Source of the DNA: Opitutia bacterium UBA5964
Lineage (GTDB): Bacteria > Verrucomicrobiota > Verrucomicrobiia > Opitutales > Coraliomargaritaceae
NCBI GenBank assembly: GCA_002430605.1
Contig: DJBY01000072.1
Coordinates: 1 to 12,415, forward strand
Direction of reading: 5' to 3'
Length of the DNA: 12,415 nucleotides
Position numbers and translations under genes: made by a program. How positions within the stretch are numbered: position 1 is the first letter of the stretch; each line of letters begins with the position of its first letter. The notes beneath the pieces were generated by a model. The model was not told where the DNA came from and searched no databases. It worked only from the letters and a program-made list of their open reading frames with translations. Shown here piece by piece: positions 1 through 8,082 of this stretch.

Positions 1-2291
1 GGGTTGCCATGATTGGCAAAGACCACGTCTGAGGTGACGCCCACGGCATCTGGCTTAACCACTGCAAAGATTGTAAAGCCGCTGTAGGCCTGCGCCGCAC
101 CGCCACTTGAGAAGTCCAGCCACTGATCTTGCTGCGCGGAGGTAAATGCTAGGAGCTTGTTGTCCGCATCCGCAGGTACGTCGAGTCCAGTAACACCGTA
201 CGAACTGGCGCTGCCACTAGGATACTGGATGGGGGATCCAGTGCCAGCGGCCGTAGCATCAAAGGCATTGCTGGAAAGGTCATTCCAAGCGGTGACATTA
301 GTGGTAGTCACCTGCACGCTGCCAGTGTTTGTCGCATCGTAGTGAGCGTAGAGTGTAGACCCAGTGATCGCTGTGAATGCAGCGGCACTGACCGTGGCGC
401 TAGGGCCACTCTCAGAACCATCCGCAGTTGACGTCACGTAGTAATAATAAGTCGTCTCATTCGTCACACTGGTATCGATGAAAACGCTGTCGGTCAGCAC
501 TGCCGAAACCGCGGAGTAACCGCCGACTTCGGTCAGACTACGGTAAACCGTGTAGGAAGCCGTACCTAAATTATCCCAGTCGAGGGTGATTTGGCCGTTT
601 CCAGCGGTCGCAGCCAGGCCCGTCAGCTCAAGCCATTTGGTGACCAGTGCAGTCTGTTCGGCAGCGAACTCCGCCGTAGTCAGCTTGCGGTCGTAGAATT
701 TCACTTCACCGATGGCACCATCCATGAACTGGGCCGCATTGTTGGTGCCCCCGATGAACAAGGCGCTACCGCTTTGCGCGGTGTTGGAGAAATCCCCTGC
801 GGGGACCGTTCCGGTCACCGAGGTGCCAGCTTTTGAATTCCAGAATTCCAAAGCCCCAGTCGCTTTGTCGTAATTCGCTGCAATCACCACGGTATCTCCG
901 GCGCCGATGCTAGCACCGGCGTTCTCGATGGTCACGGAAGTGCTACCAACACCTAAACCTCCTGAGTCTTGATTGCCGATCATGAGCCTCGGTGCATTAC
1001 CTGTGCCGTCCAAACGAAGCATTAGGCTGCCGTTGGCTGGAACATCGTTATTGCCGAGGATCGCGTTCACGTTGTCGGCTAGAATGGAATCGACCCGAGC
1101 CACCACGAAGAACGAGAAGCCGCTATTACCGTCAGCCGCGCCGGTGCTGGGGGTGAAGTCCAGCAGATTGCTCTGCTTAGCATCTGGAAGGAGTGATCTC
1201 AACCTGTTGTTAGTTGCACCCATATCCAGAAGATCCAGCCCCGTGGCGCTTTGGATCGCATCGGGATACAGAACATCGCCAAACTGTGTACCGTTACCAT
1301 CTTCGGCAGCAAAGTTGTTGCCCGAAAGGTCCGCTAAAGTGATGACTTTGGAAGTGTTGACCGCGTCCAAACCCACCGTGCTAGCATCCGACGCATCGTA
1401 GTGAGCGTAGGTAGGAATCGCAGGCGCTCCAAGCCATTTGGTGACCAGTGCAGTCTGTTCGGCAGCGAACTCTTCCGCAGTCAGGACGCCTTGAAAGATC
1501 TTCACTTCACCGATCATGCCATCCATGCCTTGGGCAGAATTTTGACTACCAGCAAGGAACAAGGCTTGAGTGCTGGAGAAATCAGCTGCCGCCTTGGTAA
1601 CGCTAGCTGAGGTATTATTCTCAGAATCCCAGACCTCCATATTGCCAGTGGCCTGGTTGTAGTTGACTGCAAGCACCACCGTTTCGCCTGCTGCAACAAC
1701 TGCTGTAGCACTTGCTTTTACGGAGGTACCACCAAGAATAACCTGAGGAACACCGCCCTCATACTTCATGATGAAGCTACCAGCTGCGCCGCCATTTCCA
1801 TTCGAGGCCAGCACGAGGTTGCGCACATCAACACCCAAGATGGTATCCGCCTTAAAGACCACCAACGCAGCGAACCCAGTATTGCTGACAGCCGCGCCCG
1901 CGCCTGAAAAGTTCAGTAAAGCTTCCTGTTCCACGGCAGACAGAACTAGCAGTTTATTGTGAGGGCCGTTGTTGGTGTCGACACCCTTTAGACCAGTTGG
2001 ACTAAGGTTCCCTGGATCAGAATAGAGCAGAGAACCTGCTCCACCTACTTTGGTGGCATCATAAGCTGTGGTAGTTGGTGCGGACAAATCTGTCAGACTG
2101 GTGACAATGTCGCTTCCATCAGCCGTCACGTTAGCCGCATTTGACGCATCGTAGTGGACATACAGAGCAGGAAGTGCCGTGGCGACGTTGGCTTGGAAGC
2201 CGAGCGCGGCGGCGCAAAAAATCGCCATCAGGCGTGTTGTGGAGCCGAAACGTTTTAGTATTCGGCGCGAGGAGTGGTTTATTTCATTCAC
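1..2291 (-). CDS. Large exported LamG-like repeat protein with FN3 domain (partial, C-terminus off the left edge)
   Basis: An uninterrupted minus-strand frame runs from GTG at 2291-2289 past the left edge (763 codons plus two bases visible). The protein opens with a basic stretch (RRILKRFGSTTR), a hydrophobic core (LMAIFCAAALGF) and Ala-rich sequence, so it is probably secreted. An ATG at 2228-2226 (residue 22) is an alternative start but would remove the basic n-region. Three units begin with related motifs: LYVHYDAS (about residue 43), TYAHYDAS (about 291) and LYAHYDAT (about 646). The first two end with MDGxIGEVK and then EFAAEQTALVTKWL, a pattern typical of LamG/concanavalin-like lectin folds. 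A fibronectin type III-like domain (about 554-642, with ITLDW and TYYYYVTS) separates units two and three. Such proteins in Verrucomicrobiota often carry a C-terminal sorting signal, which would lie outside this window. A role in carbohydrate or surface binding is inferred; no catalytic motif was seen. Confidence 0.85.
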   Translation of the reverse strand, partial: MNEINHSSRRILKRFGSTTRLMAIFCAAALGFQANVATALPALYVHYDASNAANVTADGSDIVTSLTDLSAPTTTAYDATKVGGAGSLLYSDPGNLSPTGLKGVDTNNGPHNKLLVLSAVEQEALLNFSGAGAAVSNTGFAALVVFKADTILGVDVRNLVLASNGNGGAAGSFIMKYEGGVPQVILGGTSVKASATAVVAAGETVVLAVNYNQATGNMEVWDSENNTSASVTKAAADFSSTQALFLAGSQNSAQGMDGMIGEVKIFQGVLTAEEFAAEQTALVTKWLGAPAIPTYAHYDASDASTVGLDAVNTSKVITLADLSGNNFAAEDGNGTQFGDVLYPDAIQSATGLDLLDMGATNNRLRSLLPDAKQSNLLDFTPSTGAADGNSGFSFFVVARVDSILADNVNAILGNNDVPANGSLMLRLDGTGNAPRLMIGNQDSGGLGVGSTSVTIENAGASIGAGDTVVIAANYDKATGALEFWNSKAGTSVTGTVPAGDFSNTAQSGSALFIGGTNNAAQFMDGAIGEVKFYDRKLTTAEFAAEQTALVTKWLELTGLAATAGNGQITLDWDNLGTASYTVYRSLTEVGGYSAVSAVLTDSVFIDTSVTNETTYYYYVTSTADGSESGPSATVSAAAFTAITGSTLYAHYDATNTGSVQVTTTNVTAWNDLSSNAFDATAAGTGSPIQYPSGSASSYGVTGLDVPADADNKLLAFTSAQQDQWLDFSSGGAAQAYSGFTIFAVVKPDAVGVTSDVVFANHGN
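629..671 (-). repeat. 43-bp direct repeat, copy 1 (end of LamG unit 2)
   Basis: This stretch is identical to 1430-1472. It encodes the end of the second LamG-like unit (EFAAEQTALVTKWL), immediately before the FN3 domain. Flanking sequence differs, so the identity ends sharply on both sides. Confidence 0.9.
1430..1472 (-). repeat. 43-bp direct repeat, copy 2 (end of LamG unit 1)
   Basis: This stretch is identical to 629-671 and encodes the same unit-ending peptide in the first LamG-like unit. Most of the rest of the two units is diverged at both DNA and protein level, so perfect identity here suggests recent recombination or gene conversion. Confidence 0.9.
2248..2255. promoter_or_regulatory. 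AAACGTTT palindrome at the start of the LamG gene
   Basis: This perfect 8-bp palindrome sits in CGAAACGTTTTAG and resembles the boxes at 2429-2443 and 2462-2476. It lies in the signal-peptide codons if the GTG at 2291 is the start, or about 20 bp upstream of the ATG at 2228 if that is the start. A role as an operator is inferred from its clustering with the other copies. Confidence 0.35.
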
Positions 2292-2428
2292 GAGGGTATG
2301 GGGTTGTGGGTTGATGATAAAACTGAGAAATTTGGGTATTACGAAGAACAGATGGATAAAACTCTTCGAAACTCGATGAGTTGAGTTGGGTTAGGCTAAT
2401 TAGTAAAAACACCATATCAAAAAAAAAC

Positions 2429-2443
2429 ATAAACGTTTCGTCA
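2429..2443 (-). promoter_or_regulatory. Putative operator box 1 (TGACGAAACGTTTAT on minus)
   Basis: This 15-bp sequence is repeated exactly at 2462-2476, 33 bp away centre to centre, which is about three helical turns. Its core AAACGTTT is a perfect palindrome with a central CG, a common form for LacI-family operators. No LacI-type regulator gene is in the window, so the family assignment is a guess. Confidence 0.5.
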
Positions 2444-2461
2444 AGTTTTTTTCTAAAATAA

Positions 2462-2476
2462 ATAAACGTTTCGTCA
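2462..2476 (-). promoter_or_regulatory. Putative operator box 2 (exact copy of box 1)
   Basis: This is the second exact copy of the 15-bp box and it also forms most of the left arm of the hairpin at 2468-2492. Paired, phased sites of this kind are typical of cooperative repressor binding or looping. Confidence 0.5.
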
Positions 2477-2492
2477 TTTTTTATGACGAAAC
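2468..2492. repeat. Perfect inverted repeat, 10-bp arms and T5 loop
   Basis: GTTTCGTCAT (2468-2477) and ATGACGAAAC (2483-2492) are perfect reverse complements separated by five T. The right arm begins a degenerate box copy in the opposite orientation (TGACGAAACCTTTAC, 2484-2498, 13 of 15 matching box 1). The structure may therefore be a pair of inverted binding sites rather than an RNA hairpin. It lacks a following U-run on either strand, which argues against an intrinsic terminator. Confidence 0.6.
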
Positions 2493-2588
2493 CTTTACAC
2501 CCCGTTGCGCGACGATGGTCAGCAATTGTATCAAACATTTAATGCCCAGACTCCCCTAAGATTTATATTGCAGTACCAGAACCTCGAA

Positions 2589-2605
2589 GTTTAATTAAAC
2601 GTTTA
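2589..2605. promoter_or_regulatory. Overlapping palindromes upstream of the operon
   Basis: GTTTAATTAAAC (2589-2600) is a perfect 12-bp palindrome. It overlaps TAAACGTTTA (2596-2605), a perfect 10-bp palindrome with the same AAACGTTT core as boxes 1 and 2. The site ends 32 bp before the ATG at 2638, where a repressor could block the operon promoter. The function is inferred. Confidence 0.4.
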
Positions 2606-2637
2606 TTCGATCAACTAAGCCCATCGCATCGCATCAA

Positions 2638-5600
2638 ATGCACTCCCCTTTCAGATTAAATTTTTCGTTTCGCGCTCAGTTGTGCCTTTGTGCCTTACTA
2701 TTGCTGTCCTTCACGTCACTGCAGGCGCAGAACCGAGAATCGATCGGTAGCATGAGCTTAGAGTCACTGACGACGGCGATCAAAGGGCAAGATACAGGTG
2801 CGGTGCTCCCTTACATGATGGAATTGGTGAAGCGGATCGAGGCGGAGCCAGACCCGAGGCTCGATCCTCTGCTGGCACAGTGTTATTCGCTGCTGGCGCG
2901 CTTCCATTACAATCAGTTCGTCAAATCGCGGCAGCAGCCTAATCGCAAGCAATGCTTCGACTTTGCGCAGCGCCTAATCAAGCGCTACCCCACGAATGCC
3001 TATTGCGCGGAAGCCCTCACCTACAAAATCCAGATTTTGATGGCGGACAAGGAATGGGACGCGCTCAAACCAGTGCTGATCGAGAGCCTTAAAGGGATCA
3101 GTGAAGGTAAATATTCGGCAACTTATCGTAATCGCTGGTTAACCAACCTCTGTCTGGTGTATGCGATCAAAAAAGAATGGGACATCGGAGAACCTAGCTT
3201 TCGGCAACTCTACGATCTGACTTTGATTGATGATAAAACACGCGTCGAGGCGGCGATCTACTTAATCCGCAGCTACGAGGTTCAAAAAAAGCCAGAAATG
3301 ATGCTCGAGTTTATTCCGATCCTTTCACGTACCGGTGATGATCGCTATGACCCAGAACTCAATTTTTCGCTGTTTAAACTTGGCAATCAGTTTTCTGATA
3401 AAGGCGATTTCATCAAGGCGAACTACCTTTATTTCCTATGTCTAACGCTTGAAGACATCATCGCCTTTAACCAGCAGAAACTGGCTGAACATGAGTCCCG
3501 CCAAAAATGGTATGTGCTCCAGCCGGGTTTGTTTGTGCCAGAAGACCTGCGCTACGAAATACAGCGCAGCAGCAAATTCGTCGCCGAGCTCAACAAGCAA
3601 AAATCCTACACCTCGGCACTCAAATACCACCGAGCGCGCAATCTGGACCGCATGGAGCGCCGCTACGATGCATTCTTTGCGTATCTGCGCTTGGTGCGCG
3701 AGCATCCCGAAGACGAGAATGCGGAACTATTTCACTATGCGGCTTTCATCAAAGCGAGCGACATCGGTTATATTAAAGAGGTGCTTGAGCTCGGTGAAAA
3801 TTATTTGGCGATGCCCAATTACCGACTCTACCGTACGGCGGTTTTCGTCAAGCTGATCACCGCCTACTTCCAACTCGAAAATTACCAGCAGGTGCACCTC
3901 CACGGTCGGCAGTTTATGCGTGAGTACCCGGAGCATTCCTATGCAACGAGCGTGATTCACTTCATGGGCTTTGCCTGGACGCGACTGGAACAATTGGACA
4001 CCTTGGAAAGTGAACTCGGAGCTTACGTTAAGACGTATCCGCAGGCTCCAATGGGCCAGAGCGCCCATTATTGGATCGGCATTACACAAGTCGTAAAGCA
4101 AGCGTTTGAAAGCGCACGTGAACACTTTCAATTCGTCGTTGATCATTTTAAGGACGGTGGCTTCTACGTCGATGCCCGCTTCCGCATCGGTGTCTGTGAC
4201 TTCGGCTTGGGCAATTATGCCGCCGCTGAGACCCTATTCAACAGCTGGGTGAGCGACTACCCGGACAATCACTTGCGAGGCGAAGCCGAAGTCTTCCTCG
4301 GTGACATCGCCGCGATCAACGCACAGGTGCCAGAATCGCTCGCGCATTATGCTAGCGTCGAGAACTATACCTCAAAAATGAATTTGATCGATCACGCTTA
4401 CTTCGAGAGCTCACGGCTACTAGAAGCGAATAGTCGTTTGGAAGAAATCATCCCCCTGCTCGAGAGCTACTCGCAGAAATTCAGTGAAGACGGGAATCTG
4501 TCACGCGCCATTTACCGGATCGGAGAAGTCTACGAGATACTCGGCGAGCCCGCGCGGATGCTGGAGTCTTATTTCGCAGCCATTAAGACCTATGGGAACC
4601 AACCGGGTGCGGAGGGGGTTGATCCCATCTTGCTGCGCTACGTTACCAAATACGAAAGCTACCGCGACCGCTATTCAGCCACGATCGCCTTTCTGCAGGA
4701 GATCCTGGAAGACCCAGACTTCCGCCTGCAAATGGTGGAAGATCGCAAAGCCTTACACTTACACCGCTTAGAAAATCCGAATCTCTCAAAGGAAATCGTT
4801 GATCTGCTGTTACGCGACGAAACGCTGCGAGCAGGCTTGAGCAGTCGTGCGATTCCACAGACAGACGAGGCAATCCAACTGGGCACGCCGGTCCGCTACG
4901 ACCGCTCGATCCTGCCAGAAGCACAATCCATACTTGAGTCAAAACTCGATGAGGTGAAAGGCCTGCTGGATCGCTTCCCAACCAACCCGCCCCGCGAGCG
5001 CTTCACCGAACTCTACTGGGTTGCTAAAGAAAAAGACCAACGCACCCTGCTCTTACGCCTCCTAGTGGCCTTCGATGCATTGAACATGCCGGCACCCGAG
5101 ACGGTTGAAGTCACGGTGAATGATCTGCCCGATGCGAGCCCAGCGACCTTGGCATGGATTGCGATGAAACAGCTGCAGTCCGAACCTGAACTCGCGCGAC
5201 TCGCCGTCGCTGAAGTACTCAGCAAGCATCCATTCTCCCTGGCTGTTCCCGATGCGCAGCAAGTCCAAGCAGAATTACTGATGCGCGACGGTGACCGCGA
5301 TGGTGCGATCGCGGCATTCCGTCAAATCATCAATGAAAATCCAGTTTGGCCCAAGGCTTCGATGATGGCGCTTCGTATTGGTGAGCTCTATATGGAAGCG
5401 AAACAGTATGAGCAGGCGCTGGAACAGTATCAAAGTATTCTGCAAGTGCGTGACTGGCGTGGGCCACCTTGGGCAGAGGCCTGCTACAAAATCGGCGAGT
5501 GTTTTGAAGCACGTAACGAAACGCTCAAAGCGCATGGCTACTATGAGCGCACCTACCTCTCTTACCGCCAGTTCGCCGAATGGGCAGGCAAGGCTCTCTA

Positions 5601-5742
5601 CGCGGATGGCAAGCTCCTCGAGTCGATCAACGAACTGGAATCTGCGAAAAATGTTTACCTCGAGTTCATGGCTCTTCCAAACGCAGAAACACTCAGCAAC
5701 TTTAATGAGGTGAAACGCCGTTATGATTCACTCAATGTATAA
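2638..5742 (+). CDS. Exported large TPR repeat protein, first gene of the ExbBD-VWA operon
   Basis: A 1034-residue protein with a clear signal peptide: basic/aromatic start, hydrophobic CLCALLLLSF and a likely cut after LQA (residue 30). Only the first ATG (2638) keeps this signal, although no Shine-Dalgarno site is visible before it. The remainder looks all-helical with many TPR-like pairs, clearest at about 472-575 (e.g. GNYAAAETLFNSWVSDYPDN) and about 882-1000 (DGAIAAFRQIINEN, KQYEQALEQYQSILQ). TPR arrays bind other proteins, so a periplasmic scaffold or partner-capture role for the downstream ExbB/ExbD/VWA complex is likely. No catalytic motif or membrane anchor was seen beyond the signal. 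The 3' end overlaps the next gene by 20 bp, so the two are translationally coupled. A TolA-binding YbgF-like relationship is possible but unproven. Confidence 0.9.
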   Translation: MHSPFRLNFSFRAQLCLCALLLLSFTSLQAQNRESIGSMSLESLTTAIKGQDTGAVLPYMMELVKRIEAEPDPRLDPLLAQCYSLLARFHYNQFVKSRQQPNRKQCFDFAQRLIKRYPTNAYCAEALTYKIQILMADKEWDALKPVLIESLKGISEGKYSATYRNRWLTNLCLVYAIKKEWDIGEPSFRQLYDLTLIDDKTRVEAAIYLIRSYEVQKKPEMMLEFIPILSRTGDDRYDPELNFSLFKLGNQFSDKGDFIKANYLYFLCLTLEDIIAFNQQKLAEHESRQKWYVLQPGLFVPEDLRYEIQRSSKFVAELNKQKSYTSALKYHRARNLDRMERRYDAFFAYLRLVREHPEDENAELFHYAAFIKASDIGYIKEVLELGENYLAMPNYRLYRTAVFVKLITAYFQLENYQQVHLHGRQFMREYPEHSYATSVIHFMGFAWTRLEQLDTLESELGAYVKTYPQAPMGQSAHYWIGITQVVKQAFESAREHFQFVVDHFKDGGFYVDARFRIGVCDFGLGNYAAAETLFNSWVSDYPDNHLRGEAEVFLGDIAAINAQVPESLAHYASVENYTSKMNLIDHAYFESSRLLEANSRLEEIIPLLESYSQKFSEDGNLSRAIYRIGEVYEILGEPARMLESYFAAIKTYGNQPGAEGVDPILLRYVTKYESYRDRYSATIAFLQEILEDPDFRLQMVEDRKALHLHRLENPNLSKEIVDLLLRDETLRAGLSSRAIPQTDEAIQLGTPVRYDRSILPEAQSILESKLDEVKGLLDRFPTNPPRERFTELYWVAKEKDQRTLLLRLLVAFDALNMPAPETVEVTVNDLPDASPATLAWIAMKQLQSEPELARLAVAEVLSKHPFSLAVPDAQQVQAELLMRDGDRDGAIAAFRQIINENPVWPKASMMALRIGELYMEAKQYEQALEQYQSILQVRDWRGPPWAEACYKIGECFEARNETLKAHGYYERTYLSYRQFAEWAGKALYADGKLLESINELESAKNVYLEFMALPNAETLSNFNEVKRRYDSLNV
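5707..5713 (+). promoter_or_regulatory. Ribosome binding site for the second operon gene
   Basis: GAGGTGA lies inside the end of the upstream gene, nine bases before the ATG at 5723. It is the best Shine-Dalgarno match in the operon and favours the 5723 start over the in-frame ATG at 5735. Confidence 0.6.
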
Positions 5743-6853
5743 ACTATCCGCAGGCTTGGCCGTCACGTATTTACTCGCTCTTTCGATCGGGTCGATGCCA
5801 CTGAGTGGCCAAGTCAATGATCAGGCCGCTTCGCTCGAACAGGCCAAGGCACTAATGAAACAACCACTAGACGTGGTTCAAATTAGGGGCAAATCGCAGA
5901 GCAACATGCGCTTGACTGGTATCGAGAACGAACAAGTCATCTTCCAAATCGGCAATGGCATGGGTGAAGCTTCGATCCCGCTCGATCAGCTTGGTGAGAT
6001 TTCATTTCGTATTCTGGTCGACGATGATTATAATAAAGTAATCGGAGCCATCGCCACGGAAACGCTGAATCGCCAGCAGTTGAATATTATACGTGCACGT
6101 AATTTCCCGATGGTCCGCTTCCTGCCGATTCCTCCGGAAAACTCCATCTTCCACGAGGCAGTCAAAAAGCTATTCGAAGCCTTAATTCTCGCCGAGAGCT
6201 ACGAAGAAGCGCTGCTGCTACTGCAAAATATCGATCTTAACAAGCTCGACCCCGAGTTCGAGCAGCTGGCGATCCGCCTTTCCGGCAATCTTGTCGATCA
6301 GAAGGCTTACGAACTGGCTTCGGCCACACTTGAAGCGATCCCGATCGAATCGATCAACCTAGCCAACTTGAATGCAGTCCTAACAACTGCTGGCACCATC
6401 CGCGACCACGGAAACTATGAGTATGCGAAGGCCCTCTACGATCGTCTGGCCATCAATCCGGAAAGCCGTGACCTTGAAGCGACCTACTGGTCCTACTACT
6501 GTGGTATCTACTTGGGAATGTTTAAAGATGACCACCTGTTCCAACAACAAGTCGAACGTATCAAACCAGGTGAGCCGCTGTTTTCGCTGCAACAACTGAT
6601 CCTCGGCACCTACTACCTGAAAAGGGAGCAATTTCCGCTTGCCATGAGAACCATCAGCGAGGGCGTTGCGTATGCCCGCCCGATCGATCCGTGGATCGCC
6701 GAACTCATGTATCGGTCCGGTGTCGCCTACGAGGCGATTGAGGAAATCCAAACCGCAGCTGCGGTTTACGACGAGACCGCTAAATTCTTTCCAAATTCAA
6801 ACTGGTCAAAACTCGCCCGCGAGGCATACGAACGCATACAACTTCAACACTAA
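5723..6853 (+). CDS. Exported TPR-like protein, second operon gene
   Basis: A 376-residue protein starting inside the upstream coding sequence. A signal peptide is visible (YKLSAGLAVTYLLALSIGS, probable cut near residue 29-30), so it is predicted to be periplasmic. Residues about 48-95 look like a small beta-rich segment (VVQIRGKS, MRLTGIENEQVIFQIG, ASIPLDQLGEISF) rather than TPR. From about 140 onward it is helical, with TPR-like pairs such as YEYAKALYDRLAINPES and a final IQTAAAVYDETAKFFPNSN. It resembles the first gene in style but is a third of its length. I do not recognise a named family. Position and export suggest a partner of the ExbB/ExbD/VWA complex. Only 8 bp separate it from exbB. 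Confidence 0.88.
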   Translation: MIHSMYKLSAGLAVTYLLALSIGSMPLSGQVNDQAASLEQAKALMKQPLDVVQIRGKSQSNMRLTGIENEQVIFQIGNGMGEASIPLDQLGEISFRILVDDDYNKVIGAIATETLNRQQLNIIRARNFPMVRFLPIPPENSIFHEAVKKLFEALILAESYEEALLLLQNIDLNKLDPEFEQLAIRLSGNLVDQKAYELASATLEAIPIESINLANLNAVLTTAGTIRDHGNYEYAKALYDRLAINPESRDLEATYWSYYCGIYLGMFKDDHLFQQQVERIKPGEPLFSLQQLILGTYYLKREQFPLAMRTISEGVAYARPIDPWIAELMYRSGVAYEAIEEIQTAAAVYDETAKFFPNSNWSKLAREAYERIQLQH

Positions 6854-6861
6854 ATAGACAT

Positions 6862-7656
6862 ATGAATAGACAATCCCAAAAATCCAATCGCGGCTACCAC
6901 TGGCTGCTCCTTTTACTCTGCCTCAGCTTCTTGCCATATACGACAATGACTGCCCAGGATGCCGCGCCTGCCACTGCAGAGAGCGCCGAACTAGCTCCTG
7001 CAGGAGACGCCACACTGATGGGTGCCTTCAAGCAAGGTGGCCTCGCGATGTATCCACTCTTGATATTCTCGATTGCGACCATGGGCTTGGTGATCTACAA
7101 CGGGCTCTATGTTCGCGAAAACGCGATCATCAATCAGGCGACGATCGACAACGAAGTGACACCTGCTCTTGATAGACTCGACTTTGCTGCCGCGATCGAA
7201 GCGTGTGATCAAAACAAGGGACCTGTTATGAATATCCTACGCTGTGGACTGCAGACCACAGAGCGCGGCAATTTCAACCCTGATAAGATCGATCAAGCAT
7301 TCAACGAAGCTGCCTCGGTGGAACTGGCTCGTCCGTTTGTCTTCGTCAACTACCTGCAGGTGATTGCATCTGTTTCGCCGATGGTCGGTCTACTTGGAAC
7401 GGTTAGCGGTATGGTTAAAGCATTCCGTACGATCTCTGAACAAGGAATGGGCCGCCCCGAGTTACTGGCAAATAACATTTCCGAAGCACTGGTGACGACC
7501 GCCAGTGGTTTGATGGTGGCTATCCCCGCTCTGATCGCTTACTTCTTCTTTAAGAATAAATACGGGAAGATCGCCGCCTCCGTTTCGCAGGTGCTCGGTC
7601 GCATACTTCGGGACGTAACAGACCGCCACGAAAATCCCTCCGATCCTTCGGCGTAA
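6862..7656 (+). CDS. exbB: ExbB/TolQ/MotA-family proton channel protein
   Basis: A 264-residue integral membrane protein of the ExbB/TolQ family, which pairs with ExbD to turn the proton gradient into mechanical work on a periplasmic partner. The family signature SPMVGLLGTVSGMVKAF is at 172-188. Hydrophobic segments lie at about 13-29, 62-82, 160-183 and 211-230. The last three match the three helices of classical ExbB, with Thr residues in helices two and three (T180, T212/T213) where the family has polar channel residues. The first segment is an additional N-terminal signal-like sequence ending in TMTAQ, followed by an Ala/Glu-rich linker (32-50). This is probably a cleaved signal, which would place the linker in the periplasm. 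It is followed after 12 bp by the first exbD. Confidence 0.95.
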   Translation: MNRQSQKSNRGYHWLLLLLCLSFLPYTTMTAQDAAPATAESAELAPAGDATLMGAFKQGGLAMYPLLIFSIATMGLVIYNGLYVRENAIINQATIDNEVTPALDRLDFAAAIEACDQNKGPVMNILRCGLQTTERGNFNPDKIDQAFNEAASVELARPFVFVNYLQVIASVSPMVGLLGTVSGMVKAFRTISEQGMGRPELLANNISEALVTTASGLMVAIPALIAYFFFKNKYGKIAASVSQVLGRILRDVTDRHENPSDPSA

Positions 7657-7668
7657 GCCTGATTAAGA

Positions 7669-8076
7669 ATGAAATGGGAATTACCAGATAACGACGACGA
7701 GCCCGATCTCACTCCGATGATCGATATCGTCTTCCTCTTGATCGTTTTCTTCATGACAGTTGCCAATGTGGTGACCGCGCAGAAGAAACCGATCGAAGTT
7801 CCCGTCGCCTCGAATGCCAATGTGCCTGAAACACAGGAAAATCGCGAAGTCATCACAGTGGTTCCCGACGGTCAGATCTACCTCGGCACGCAAGCAGTCT
7901 CCATCGAAGACCTCAAAGCGATCGTAACTGAGGGAATGCGCACTGTAAGAGACTATCAAGTGCTCTTACGGGTCGACTCCCTCACCCACTTCACTCACAC
8001 CCGCGATGTCATGACCGCCTGCGCAGAAGTCGGTGCGGTCGACATCATCTTCGCGACCTATCAAAGCGATAAATAG
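7669..8076 (+). CDS. exbD: ExbD/TolR-family protein 1
   Basis: A 135-residue protein with the ExbD architecture: a short acidic cytoplasmic tail (1-13), one membrane helix (about 17-37) and a periplasmic domain (about 55-135). The motif DLTPMIDIVFLLIVFFM contains the membrane Asp (D19), corresponding to the proton-carrying Asp of E. coli ExbD. The length is close to the usual 140 residues. It lies 12 bp after exbB and 6 bp before a second exbD, so the operon supplies two different ExbD subunits to one ExbB. Confidence 0.95.
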   Translation: MKWELPDNDDEPDLTPMIDIVFLLIVFFMTVANVVTAQKKPIEVPVASNANVPETQENREVITVVPDGQIYLGTQAVSIEDLKAIVTEGMRTVRDYQVLLRVDSLTHFTHTRDVMTACAEVGAVDIIFATYQSDK

Positions 8077-8082
8077 TAGGAT

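Larger units (their letters stand above)
2292..2637. other. Divergent intergenic region, AT-rich, with repeated boxes
   Basis: These 346 bp separate the 5' ends of the minus-strand LamG gene and the plus-strand TPR-ExbBD-VWA operon, so both sets of promoters must lie here or close by. It contains three AAACGTTT palindromes, one degenerate copy and a hairpin, each listed separately. I saw no convincing sigma-70 promoter pair. On the minus strand, TTGACG at 2444-2439 overlaps one box, but no good -10 lies 16-18 bp downstream. On the plus strand, TATATT at 2564-2569 has only a weak -35 match. An 84-codon minus-strand frame (2538-2284) crosses the region but looks like chance, because its sequence mostly translates the boxes. 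Confidence 0.7.

Noticed and set aside
2411..2444. Sigma-70 promoter on the minus strand using TTGACG at 2444-2439
   Set aside because: The only -10-like hexamer (GATATG, 2418-2413) is 20 bp away, which is too far for a standard promoter.
2468..2492. Intrinsic terminator at the hairpin
   Set aside because: It sits between two divergent 5' ends where no transcript needs to end, and no U-run follows either arm.
2284..2538. 84-codon minus-strand frame across the divergent intergenic region
   Set aside because: AT-rich with composition unlike the neighbouring genes. Its repeated DETF peptides simply translate the repeated DNA boxes, and no ribosome site is seen.
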